64,000 bases of DNA from Nymphaea colorata (lineage: Eukaryota > Streptophyta > Magnoliopsida > Nymphaeales > Nymphaeaceae): positions 16,714,464 to 16,778,463 of the forward strand of contig NC_045143.1 in assembly GCF_008831285.2 (NCBI RefSeq), written 5' to 3'. Every line of letters begins with the position of its first letter. Within the stretch, counting starts at the first letter, position 1. The notes below the pieces were generated by a model. That model had not been told where the DNA came from and ran no database searches. It saw nothing but the letters and a program-made list of their open reading frames with translations. Positions 12,171 to 23,928 of this stretch are shown here, piece after piece. A program made the position numbers and the translations under genes.

Positions 12171-13277
12171 ATGGGGCATCGACTCCCCCCTTTCCTCCTC
12201 CTGTGGCCTTTCCTTCTCCCACTAGCTGAACCGCAACTGTTCCCCTCGAATATCTCTTCCCCTTACCTTTCGCCCAGGATGTTCCATCCCGACTACCTCC
12301 AGATGCTGCGGGATCTCAGAATCTACGCCTACGGCATCAAACTCGACATGAATGCATCCGGTGTCCTGTCCACGTCCGTTACTTCATTCTTCCTCAAAAC
12401 CCTAATGGCTAGTGGTTTCACCACGGATGACCCCGAGGAGGCCCACCTCTTCTTCGTCCCTTTGCTCCCTCCCCTAGATCCCTCCGTCGACAGGAAAGGC
12501 GCATCCAGGTACATTAGGAATCTCCGAGCGGTTTTCCCATTCTGGAACCGGACCCTCGGAGCTGATCACTTCTTCCTCTCATGCGACGGGGTCGGTGTCG
12601 ACTCCGATCGGAATCTCGTTGAGTTGAAGAAGAATTCCGTCCAAATCTCGTGTTTCCCTGTAAAGAACGCGCCTGAGAACTTGTTCGTTCCTCACAAAGA
12701 CGTGACACTCCCCCCTCTAGTCGAAGGACTTTCAGACATGGAGGTCGACGGCATGGCAGAGAAGGTCCTGGCATACTACGCCCGATCGACGGAAGACGGC
12801 GACGACGATGAGCTCGCCTCTTACCTGAAGGAGTTGGAGTCGCTCACGGATTTCGTGATCGAATCTCGGCCGTCGGATCCTACAACATATTCTCACAGGC
12901 TTTCGTCCAGCAGATTCTGCCTCTTTTTTCACGGCGCCGGGCGGCGAGATTGGGACATCTGGTCAGCTATGAGGCATGGCTGTGTACCCGTATTCATTTG
13001 CAGCCGTCCGATCCTCGACCTTCCTTTTGCAGACGTCCTGAGATGGCGGGGGCTAGCGCTAGCGGTAGCCATGGACGGTGGTGCCAACAGACTGGTGCGT
13101 GTACTGGAAGACACACTCTCGGGTTCATACAAAACCATGAGGGATCTTGGGCGACAAGCGAGCGTCCATCTCCGGTGGAACTTCATTCCCCAGCCGTACG
13201 ATGCATTCCACACAGTCATGTACCAACTGTGGCGGAGGCGCCATGTCGTCAGATACGCCCGAAGGCTGCGGGATTAG
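12171..13277 (+). CDS. Exostosin-family (GT47) glycosyltransferase, intronless
   Basis: A single 368-residue open frame. Residues 5-22 are hydrophobic (FLLLWPFLLPLAE) and would act as a signal peptide or type II anchor, placing the enzyme in the Golgi. The exostosin domain follows: LRIYAYGIK near 48, DDPEEAHLFFVPL near 86, FPFWNRTLGADHFFLSC near 123, FVPHKDVTLPPL near 171, and SSRFCLFFHGAG, HGCVPVF and LPFADVLRW in the C-terminal half. This order fits plant GT47 proteins that build pectin, xylan or xyloglucan side chains; the sugar and acceptor cannot be inferred. It is shorter than most relatives (400-500 residues), and the central block between PHKD and the SSRFC motif is poorly conserved. 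It is richer in GC than the flanking AT-rich DNA. It ends convergently about 720 bp from the coiled-coil gene. Confidence 0.88.
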   Translation: MGHRLPPFLLLWPFLLPLAEPQLFPSNISSPYLSPRMFHPDYLQMLRDLRIYAYGIKLDMNASGVLSTSVTSFFLKTLMASGFTTDDPEEAHLFFVPLLPPLDPSVDRKGASRYIRNLRAVFPFWNRTLGADHFFLSCDGVGVDSDRNLVELKKNSVQISCFPVKNAPENLFVPHKDVTLPPLVEGLSDMEVDGMAEKVLAYYARSTEDGDDDELASYLKELESLTDFVIESRPSDPTTYSHRLSSSRFCLFFHGAGRRDWDIWSAMRHGCVPVFICSRPILDLPFADVLRWRGLALAVAMDGGANRLVRVLEDTLSGSYKTMRDLGRQASVHLRWNFIPQPYDAFHTVMYQLWRRRHVVRYARRLRD

Positions 13278-13994
13278 GAAATGTGTCCATAGTTGGTGTT
13301 AATCAGATCTTATTGCTTGGACGAGCGGCTTCTCCATACTAGATGTGTCACTTGACTTTTGAAAAGAAACAACTAATCCACGAGTTAATTCCCGTTACTC
13401 CTATTTTAACTTTATTTGTCCAGGAACATTTGTGTGAGATCGGATACGGCCGAGATTGAAAAAAAAAAAAGGCACGCCAATGCGTGTCCAGTTGCGGAAC
13501 GTAGAAAAAGGCACCTTTTGCTAGGTGGTTTATAAAAATATCTAACATATATTTTATATGTCAACCACTCATATATCCATTAGTGAAGGACAATATATTA
13601 CAGAATCCAAGGATGATTAACTTCAAACAACATAGTAACCCCCTGCAAGACTTTTCATCGGAACTTGAAACAATGTAGTAGCATAAATCAGTGAAAATAA
13701 TAAAAGATCTTCTCCCCACCTATTCCAACCAAAGAATTACAAAATTGCAGGCATTTATAAACGAGTCACCGCTTTCTGGCGTGTAGGATGTGCTCACCTT
13801 GTTCAATCCGCGATTTTCCATCGAGTACCTAAAGATATCTTCGATTTTCAGTTCATCCATCAACCTTGATGCCAAGCAATTGGATTTTCAGCCCTTAGAA
13901 AATCAAGGGAGGGTCGTCGCTGAGTTCACAAGGTTCACTCCAAGCATCATCTAAGGAAAACCACAAAATCCAGCAGGACAAATATATGGTATCA
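13278..13994. other. Convergent intergenic spacer
   Basis: This AT-rich spacer separates the 3' ends of the GT47 gene (+) and the coiled-coil gene (-) and must hold both 3' untranslated regions. No further gene is seen. Confidence 0.6.
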
Positions 13995-16900
13995 TCAGAC
14001 TGCTGTGGGAGTATCTCGCTTCATCTTGATTAGACTATTCTCGATGTTCCGCAGTATGGGCTTATAACTGCAAAGCATGTCGTTGGATCATTAGTTGTGC
14101 TGCCAACACTACAGAGAAGCAAGACAGGTAGTTAATTAAACTTACAATCGTATAAGGCCATCATATGCTTGCGTTATGCGCTTCAGATCCGCTGAAAGCC
14201 GCATCACCTCTGCAGCTAATGCCTCTGCTTTAGTCTGTTCTTTTGCCAATTCCTCCTAGTAGAAAGAAATGCATGTCAATCAACTTCCACTCAAGTTTAG
14301 TGGATGCAACTACAAGGCCTCATAAATTAGGGCATACCACAGAGTGCTTATTGGTTCATAACAGGCAAAACAGAGGAATGGGTTACACAGTGAGGGTTCA
14401 AACATCAGGGCATGTGGATTGGCCTAAAGCTTAAACAATCAAGGAGACCCAACAAATCAACACAAGGGCGAAGGGCATGGGGATTTAACATGGATAATGA
14501 CACAGCATTATAAGAGTGCACCTCCAGCATTAACAAGTTCAACACATGGGACAAACTCGGCAGCATCCCACGTTTTTTGAAACCAAAAGAAATATTCAAA
14601 AACAACAACCTTGAAAGCAACATTCTCCAACCCTTGCACATCACCAGATAAACTTCTACTGTACCCTTCTATGGACGACCCTCCATCTGCATTGCTCAAA
14701 TGTGATGCCTTGGCCTGCTCTGTTCTCAAATTACTAAGTGTCTCCCGGAGTTCTTCGTTCTGCTTTAGACACTCTTTTACCTGTAGAAGAATTGTTTATA
14801 ATGATTATGAACTAAAATCTGGCCTTAAAACTTTAAGATTCATCTTCCTAACTGACGCAAGATGAAGGGGTTGGTGATGATAAGCAGGAGTCGTAAAAGA
14901 ACACATTCTAAAACTAACACGTTGAGCACAACATAGACATGCCTGGTTGCACATGCTACAAAGGGTTTGGGAAACCATAAAGCACAGAGATTGTCATAAA
15001 TATGCATCTAAAATGCAAACTTACAAAATTGGGCCACCACAATTATGAAATACTCTTCGACAACATAAAGAAAAATGCAACAATAATTTCAAGTTATGTG
15101 AAGCCAGAAAATCGTTTTGTATGTACCTGATCTTGCAAACCCAGCCCAGGGCTTATGGTTTTTCCAATATTTAAGCATAACATGAAAGACCATAATTTCC
15201 TCACCCAGATCAGTCAAAGTGGTAGAACGCGAAGGTTAGCATATCTCAGCCTAACTAACAGATCATCATTACTCCATAAATCTCATGTGAACCATGTCTC
15301 ATATATTTCCACATCCAAGCGGTTTCAAAAGTTGGGTGTGTGGAAATATGCATGATAGCTGGACCTGCTAAATGCAAGTTGAAGTTATCACAATGGGTTT
15401 GGAGGTCAGCCCACAATCTGCACATTACATCAAGCAGGTCAATAGCCACTAATCCCTACTACAAAACCAGATGAAATGGGTTTTCAACTTGGATTTAAGC
15501 TAAACAATTAATCAAAGTGGCCAAATAACCTTCAGCTCCCTGAACAACTGATGAACCCATTTTGAGCAAAATAGAGGAGTATTTGGGATATGGGACCATC
15601 TATCCTTGTCAATCTCACTTTCAAATTACATAAGTTTTATTCTAAGTTAAAAGAAAAAATCGTATTTATGACAAGAAAAATAGTAATATGTTTCAATATA
15701 GCAATATCTAAAAGTACTGCAATATCTATAGAAGCCTTCACGATGCAACATTACCAGATTCTTACAAATATAGGCAAATAAACCTTAACTCCTACAAATA
15801 ACTAATAAGAAGATGGGGTCCAGCAAGATCATCTGGCACAAAAATGATGCATACTTTTAATGAGCATATGGTAGCAACTAGTAAGGCATGAGCACATTTT
15901 CTATATATAGGCAACATACCTGATTTTCCCACTGAGCAGCGACAAGCATTGCGTCCTTGTATGAAGTTGACAAGTCTGTGTTTTCCTCAAACAGCATCTC
16001 AATTTCTGAAGATTGTGAATCAATCTGCAAAGCATAAATTCAGTTATACAAAAAGGTCTGCAAGCCCATTATTGCAAAAATATTACTGTCAGAACAAAGA
16101 GGAATGGGATGAATACAACCTCCACCAAAAGCTTCTGACGACCAGTCTCTAACCTTTCAACCATCACAGCTAGCTCATGCAATTGGTTCTCAAGCTTTAT
16201 CTTTTCATCCTGTCACATATATAGAAAATGTCACAGATAATTCACAAACACAAGATGTCTCTAGTTCTGTTTCCTTTTGGTGTGCCTGTGCATCAGAGAA
16301 AGAGAGAGTGAGAGTGCAAAAAAAGGAAGGGTATCTAAAGCCAGATCCACCTAGCTGTTTGTCTGGGAGGTCAGTTGAACCACAACCTTATAACAGCAGA
16401 GCAGCTAATATAATACAATAAGACAAAATACTGCTCCCATATAGATGAAAAGTTGAATAGCAAGCTGATGAGACAAACATCATATCTTTACCTTAGAAAA
16501 TGCATGCCTGCTAGCTTCTACCGCAGCTTGATCTGTCAAAATACAATCACTTCCATATAAACCACCATTCCATAAGAAATAACAGCAAGCATGCCAACTC
16601 AAAGACAGTAACAGAACTAAGGAAGACAAACCATGGAAGAAATGGGCTCACATCTCATAAAATGTATTATAGCATTCTAATTAACGCTTCCAGTGTCCAA
16701 TTCAAATAAGCATGGATATCTTAGACCATAATGTGACAGATTGTTCATCTGAACAAAGTGCTAAGACCACCAGACCACTATCTTATGAATTCATGGATGT
16801 AAGCATCATTGTCCTTACAACTTTCGACACACTCTAGAATTATAACGTAAGATGGCAGGATGTCCACACTGAAAAAGATTAATAAGGGTACAAATTAGAA

Positions 16901-19442
16901 AAATGAAACCAGTACAAAAGCATGACAGTGTAAGACTTAGGAGGGTTCTTCTTGGCATCCTAGTCAAATTCACACCTCAGTAGTCTCTTGGTGAAACATG
17001 GATGAGAAGCAAATGGCTTCAAAAAATCTGTTGAGGAAAGATTCCATTCTGGACTTGCCACCTCATGAATCAGTAATCACATCAACCTCCCAAAAAGGCA
17101 ATCTTTTCCAACTTCATACATTTAGAATTGGAGGTATACAGAATCCCATGAACAGAAGCAATATCTCATATGAATCCCTTGAGCCACCATTAAATTGATG
17201 AAAAGCTAGCCAAATAGACAAGCTCACACCAGAGAACCCCAACAGATAATCGCCCCGAATTGTCAGCACAAATCCAGAAAATACAAGTTCAGAAACTTGT
17301 GAATATGTACCTAAAACTTTCTTGGATAAATCAGACAATTTTTCCTCTAGATTTTGTTTTTCTTTTGTAAGAGTCGCAACTTTAAGCTGCTCCTCTGTCA
17401 GCATTTGTTGTTCCTGATGCCTCAGCAGTGATTCTTGCTGCACAATCAGACAGCAAAAAAAAGAATGATTGATTTGTAGAACATCTTATCCATTAAGCAG
17501 AGCTCCGGAATAAACAAAAATTGAACCTCCAATTCTGTTTTAAGCCTGGCGACTTCATGTTCCATGGCTTGCATCTGCTCGACTTTAACAGGTATGGAAG
17601 AAATGCTCCCATCTTGTTGCCTCTCTAGCTGTTGTTGCATTAATTTTATCTCAGCTCTCAATGCAGCAGAATCTTCTTCAGCCTGTTACAAGAAAAAGCT
17701 CAATGTGAAAACCCTTCATTTTCTTTAGGAAAATGAAAAATTAGATAGCTGGATATTAACATGAAGTCTAAAACTGTAACAAATTAACCTTATATTGCTC
17801 CTCTTCTGCCTCTTTTAACTGCCTTTTAACCCCACGAAGTTGGGCCAGGAGATCCTCCTACACTAAATGCTGAAATGATTAACAGAAAGAAAAAAACACA
17901 AACATAAATAAATGCTTAGGCAAATATTGACATGTCAGCTTGTACCCTTGCTACAATTGCAGCATTCTTTTCCATTGATAGATCCTTAACAGCTTTCCTT
18001 AATGATGGCAATTCTCCGTGTACCTTTAAACAAAGCCATGAGTGTTTAAAAGAAGAAAAGGAAAAAGTGTCAGTTGGATACCCTGCAACTCCATTTGCAT
18101 CTTTTATGTCACCAATTATCTAATAACTGGAACTTACCAAATCATTTAATTGGTTTTGCAAGGCATCATGCTCAATTTCCTTCACTTCGAGCTGGAAACA
18201 GTAGTACCATTTAAGAAGAGCCAATCAAAAACACTACTTGCAGATCAAATCTGGCTACTTTTTCCATTCTGAAACCTTTTTAGGTCTTTAGCGGTATAGT
18301 TCACTGGGTTTCTTAGAAGTGTCAAGTACGAATACGTTGTTTAGAATTGATCATGTTATAACCGACCTTCAAAGCCAATCTTTTATTTTCCTCTTCCAAA
18401 TCCTTGATCTTCCTCTCAATATCTTGCCCAGAAAATGGGGACGAACGAGAATCCCTCTGCAAAGAATATAACACCCAAATGAAGTAGAGAATTCTAATAC
18501 CAGGAACAGAATCCTACATTATATAGCACAGGCTATGTTGTGTCCAATTTGAAACAAATGTCAGTCACACAAACGGACAAGGTACTGCTTGTAAGATGTA
18601 CCGGAAGCACGTTTGCAAATAATAATTTCAAATTGAGGAAAAAAAAGGACAAAGGTTCATAGTTTTATATTGCAACTAATATAAGTGAATCTTCTTTTCC
18701 GCAATAAAATTACATGGTTGTCTCCACTTTAGGATGTGACGCCACTTCCTCCCAAACTGTGGACTCGAATGTCAAATGATTTCGAACAAAGCGAATAAAA
18801 GGTTGGTTTCTAATCAACTTATAGATTCAATTAACGCATTACATCATGTACTTATTAGTCCACTAAGAGAGATACGCAACTAAAAGAGAAGATAATGAGG
18901 AGAAAGAATGAAGCAGAATAATTCCTGGATTTTTGAGTGAACAGCACTAGACACATACGCCTGCAACTGTACCTCCAAATTCTGATTAATGCTCGATGAA
19001 GAACTCCCTTGACTTGCAATGCCTGATCTATGCAACCCTAAAAACGAAACCCAGGAAAAAAAGGAAAAGGAGTGGACGACAAAAAATCACGCGGTCAGAC
19101 AATTTCAAAATATCAGCTGCAAATAAAAAGACCATCACCTGGCCCAAATAAAACCCTAGACATCCAAAACAGAAAAGCACTCAAACTGAAGGGCGTGTCG
19201 TCGCGAACCTGCCTGATTCGATGAAGTGAGCCGATCCGCCGCCCTTTTCTGCCGAAGCTCCTCCAACTATATTAGACCAACGAGGAAAAGAAAAAGTCAT
19301 TCAAGATCAGATGAAGAATAAGACCACGAACGAGACCTCCAAGAACAGATAAATCGCTGAGATCAGGTGCATTACGATGACCCAGATAAGACGCAGAAGC
19401 GCGTACCGTACGACGGCCGAGGGATGCATGATGGGCGTCCAT
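13995..19442 (-). CDS. Conserved plant coiled-coil protein (golgin/USO1-like in appearance)
   Basis: I reconstruct fifteen coding exons: 19442-19407, 19266-19209, 19037-18973, 18456-18367, 18191-18138, 18023-17946, 17857-17789, 17682-17527, 17437-17311, 16532-16492, 16209-16120, 16024-15920, 14780-14610, 14255-14146 and 14067-13995. Every junction is in phase, giving 440 residues. It begins [20 protein letters not shown]; residues from about 60 on are almost continuous heptad coiled coil ([43 protein letters not shown]). The tail [20 protein letters not shown] resembles a conserved plant block. No membrane segment, enzyme motif or GRIP domain is visible. The second-last exon must splice at GTAAGTTT; unspliced, it would stop just after AYDGLIRL. 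I recognise the family as widespread in plants but cannot name a proven function; a scaffold or tether is inference. Confidence 0.82.
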
Positions 19443-20282
19443 GGCGGAACAAGGAGTTCGTCTCCCTGGCTCCCTCCTCGTTGGAGAAAGACGATCGACA
19501 GGCGGAGGGGGCCTCTAGTTTGCGGGAAAATGACGCCGAGTAACGGTGCCGCGATCCCCCGCCCTTCACCGGTAAATGGTTTCTTTCAGTTCACCCACCG
19601 AATTAATCCCAAAAAAAGAAAAGAAAATAATGAAAATTGGCTGGCGTTGTAACTTGTAGAGAAATAATTCAAGTGATGCAAAGGACGTAAACGTTTCGAA
19701 TACGGCTCTGCACCAGCCTTTACTGGATCCCCAACCTCAAATCCAAATCTTTTTTTTTTTTAAACCGATTTCAATTATGTGCCGAACCCAAATTGAAATT
19801 TAGTTAAGAAACTGCATACTAAATCATAAGCTTGTTCGTAATTAGATCCAGATGTTCCTTTTTTACTAGATGCAGCTACACCAATATCAGATCAGTGATC
19901 TTATATAATATATCCAATCTATTTACATATGCCTATATGGTGCCGCATGACCTTGTATTATAGACAGAAGCCATCTTGCCCTCAGTCGAAGGTAGAAGGT
20001 TGCAAAATTTTTTAAAATAAAAGACCTTTGTTTGAACATAATGCAAAGGGCGAATTATAATTAAAACTTGACCTCTGATAGTGCAAATTAATGCACTTTT
20101 TTATATGGCTTAAAAGAAGTATGGATTCTAAATGAATGTGAGCTAAGGACTATGACAAGTACGTACAGAACGTTGGCTCTGCTGCCATAAATGGAAGAAG
20201 TTTCATTAATGAACTCCATCCAGTTATTGGCTCAACTTGTGCATGATCGTTAATAGTAATGAAGAACGCTTCGGACACGCGC

Positions 20283-20334
<52 letters not shown>

Positions 20335-21492
20335 CCATAGCTATCAATTTGCCATGTTTAGGGACCAAATAAAACTAGTTTACGTTATCTAAGGATTATT
20401 TGTATAACTTGCTATCAATTCATTCGTTCGTTCATTTTTTAAAGGTCGGATTAGGTCACGACGTGGAAGAAAAAGTTTTTTTTTAGTTGTCAAATTTGTC
20501 CCTAAATATCAATTTGGAACAATTAAAGATGAAGTTAGGGGAGAATTTGTTATTGGAAATATGGCAGAGATGAATGTTAATCGACTAAAGAAACGAAAAA
20601 CGAAACTAACTAGAAAAGGCCCTGCGACAGTTCTGATTCATCGCTCCACTGGATATTTTTTATCCGTTCTTGCCCGGATCATATCAAGATGCTTAAGCCT
20701 CATGTATCTTTTTTAGGCTTTTGAGGCTAGAACTTGCCTCAAAAGATGGAATTAGGTACGGGTTTAGGAAATGAAATCTGATAGGATTCAGATCCAATTC
20801 AGAAAGTTCTATTTTTGGATTTGCTTTTTAAGTCGGACTCATATTGGGATGTCAATAAAAAAAAAAAATCGAATTCAAATCAGATTAAGATTATAAATTC
20901 ATTAACATATCTACTTGCATAGTAAGTATAGTAAACGCATATATGTATTCCATTTATTAATTAAGTAGATACTCATAATTATAAGCATTGTAAGCGCACA
21001 ATACACTTTATATTGTATTAAAAGTGTGTAATTTTTGCGGAAAAAAATTAATAAAAATTCGGTCGTAATTCTTTGCTGAGAAAAAACAAGAGGTGAACAC
21101 AATTAATCACAGTTAAGAAATTAATTCACAATTAATCTCGCTTCCTTTTCCATCTCGGTCCTAAGAAGGAGGAACGTCTTCCTTTTCCCTCTTATTTTAA
21201 ATGTCGGTTTGCAGTGTTTCTAGAACTTATAGAACAAACATTCACTCTATACATATATGTACTTGCAAATACTTTTTATTTCAATCGAGGTTCCACTTTT
21301 GAACCTATAAAACAAATACCCTAGTGCATAAGCAATGAAATTGCAGTTATATTGTTCCACACAATTCTGAAGGGTCACACTTGTCGATGCCTCCGTGCAA
21401 GTTTTGGCAGGAGAACAACAATTAGTTCGAAACAAACTTTCAAAAACACAATCTGCTATAGACATTGGGTGCTTTCTACTCTTTGAAAAATC
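19443..21492. other. Intergenic spacer, promoter of coiled-coil gene
   Basis: The first few hundred bases (19443-19600) are GC-richer and should hold the coiled-coil gene's leader and promoter. The remainder is AT-rich and carries a (TA)n microsatellite. A stretch near 20500-20720 includes an open run with KMLKPHV, faintly like the tail of a Ty3/gypsy polyprotein, but too short to call. Positions 21100-21492 hold the laccase 3' flank. Confidence 0.45.
20281..20333. repeat. (GT)n(AT)n compound microsatellite
   Basis: A short GT run passes directly into an AT run of about 40 nt. Confidence 0.95.
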
Positions 21493-23928
21493 TCAGCAGG
21501 GAGGAAGATCCTTAGGAGGTGGCACAACACTATCTTCAGGACGGTTGCCATTCTCCACCAAGAATGCCATCGTCAGCCCCCATGAGGTGTGAACTTCGAA
21601 GTGACAATGCATAAACCAGACGCCTGAAAATGATTCGACATATATTTATATACAAGAGAAACAAATTAAAAGAAAGATCCAGCGTTAGTAGGCACTAAAT
21701 ATATATAATATAAACGAGCACGGAGTAGATGACGTTGTTCCAAAAGGAAAAAATTTTTGTAGTTAATAAAGATCTAGCTAGCCTGATTCATGGTGGGTTG
21801 TCGGCTTGCTCGATTGATTTAATGGATTGATACCTGGATTGTTGGCTCTGAATCTGATGGCAGTCCATCCAGCCGTAGGAATAGCGATTGTGTTGCGCTC
21901 GGGAGGATCAACCAAGTTGAAGTTAGCTGGGTCTTTGTTTGGATCGAAGTTGCCGACTCCACTTCCAACGACATAGTAATTGTAGCCATGGAGGTGGAAA
22001 GGGTGGGACTCGACGCCCAGGAGATTGGTGTCCTGGAGCACCAACTGGACGGTGGAGTTGAAGGGGATCCAGCTCAATCTGGTGTCCACCTTGGTGCCAA
22101 GGTTGGCCGCCGGAGGCGCGCCGGTGAAATTGAAAGTGGAAGTCGGCCGGTCGGGGAAATCCGTCTTGAAAACTCCCCCCATCTTGTAATAGTGCGCCTG
22201 AAGTAGCGCCACCGTGGGCCGTGACATGGTGATGTTGTTTATTGATCCACTGAACCTCGTCCCGTTTACACACGATGGGCATGGGTCCTTGCCCAACCCG
22301 ACGGTGAAGAGCAAGTCGCGGTCGATGTGAAGAGGAACGATGGCGGGGTACTGGGCAGAGTTGAGGCTCCTTAGCCCGTCGTTGAAGCTCTTTACAAAGT
22401 TGGTGTCGTTCTTAGCAAGGAGCGGCGGCATGATGGGCGTGATGGTGGTGGGGACGCCCTTGTACTGAAGGATGCCGGTGGCGGTCCTGTTGTCGACGGG
22501 GATGGCGGCGTCCTGGAAAGGCTTTGCAGCCATGAAGTACCTGCCGGGGGCCTGAGCGGCGTGAACGAGAACGTTGGTGGTCTGACCTGGCGTCAGGAGC
22601 AAGGCGCGGGTGGTGAAGGGCTTGCAGTAGGCGGCGTCGATCTCCACCACCGTCATGTTGTGACCGGCGATGTTGAAGAAGAGGTCATCGTTGAGCGCAG
22701 CATTGATGATCCTCAGCATGTACGTCTTATTGCTCTCCACCTCCATTGTGTATGTGTCTAAATTAAAAAAATTAAGCACCAAAGAGAAAAAGTATGTTGA
22801 GTAGTGAGTCAATGCTTGGAAATCTAACATATAGACCGTCGTTGCTTTGGTGTGCAAGTGCTCGTGAGGAAGTTTTGAGATTAAGGTCATACGTTTTTCA
22901 GAGCAAGGGAAGAGCGGTCCTGGCTTTCCATTGATGGTATGCGCATCCGACAAGTTTGGCGGGATACCCAGTTGATTGGCTTGGTTCTCCATCGCCTCAA
23001 TATCCTTGTGCCACCATTCTCCTGCACAGAGAGAGAAAGGGAACAGTTAATGAAACAATCGTATTTCTGCGATGAAGTTGGAAAAAGAATGAAATTGTAG
23101 CCGATCAGATGAGGTTGGGAGTTGATATATATGTATGGACGAACCTAAAACGATGTTGAATTCGGCAGCAGGCTGAGGGAAAGGGTATGGGACGCCCTTC
23201 TTGGGCAAGATGACGATGGCGCCGTGGACGGTGGCTCTAAGCCAGAAGATGTGTGCATGCCACCAGAGCGTTCCTCTCTGCTCCGTCACGTTGAAGTCGT
23301 AGACGTAGCTGCGCCCCGTCAGGATTGGACACTGTGTGATATAGGCTGGTCCGTCTGCCCACCCATTCCGGAACTGCTTCACACCATGCCTGTCCATCCC
23401 ATTACCCCACATTCAGGCACAGAGAAAAAGGATTGAGAGAAAGGGAGAGAGAGACCACCGCATCAGTTGATGATCCGCGGTGGGTCTTATATATATATTA
23501 TACCAGTGAAGGGTGAGATTGTATTGAGCGTAGTTGGTAACATTGACGATGACCCTGTCGCCTTCCCTGGCATAGATGGTAGGCCCTGGAAACCTGCCGT
23601 TCACCGTGACGATGGGCTTCGCATGGCATATCCTGCTCACGTTCTTCAATTGAACCTGAACATTCTCTCGTCAGTTATATACGTTCAAAATCATGATCAA
23701 GTTTAAGTGAGTCACAACGATCGAGTGGAAGAAAGATAAAAGTAGACATAGAGAAAGTGGTTGGAGTAGTGAAGGGATTCCTATTTACTGAGGCGTTTGT
23801 TTTAGAAAGTAGGTACTTACGTTAAACTGATAACGCTTCACTGCAGACTCGGAGGGAATTACGCAGAAGGCGGCGAGACACAAAACATAACAGAGAAAAC
23901 GTGAGAAACTGCAACTTCTTCCTTCCAT
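21493..23928 (-). CDS. Laccase (multicopper oxidase), complete
   Basis: Six exons (23928-23821, 23655-23504, 23389-23145, 23021-22893, 22757-21834, 21623-21493) encode 562 residues, typical for plant laccases, with all phases matching. Residues 11-28 form a signal peptide ([18 protein letters not shown]), so the enzyme is secreted. Copper ligands are intact: HWHG at 86-89, WWHAH at 129-133, HPFHLHG at 463-469 and HCHFEVH at 525-531, with the T1 cysteine at 526 and Leu536 in the axial position. Many N-glycosylation sequons are present (NVS, NVT, NLT, NIT). Family members oxidise monolignols or other phenolics with O2 in the apoplast, in lignification or flavonoid polymerisation. The call is certain; which LAC clade it belongs to is not. 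Intron 4 (22758-22892) is 135 nt with no in-frame stop. Confidence 0.96.

Noticed and set aside
20560-20720. Possible Ty3/gypsy polyprotein tail (GPATVLIH, KMLKPHV)
   Set aside because: The phrases are only faintly similar and are not in one continuous frame; there are no LTRs, integrase or reverse-transcriptase motifs nearby.
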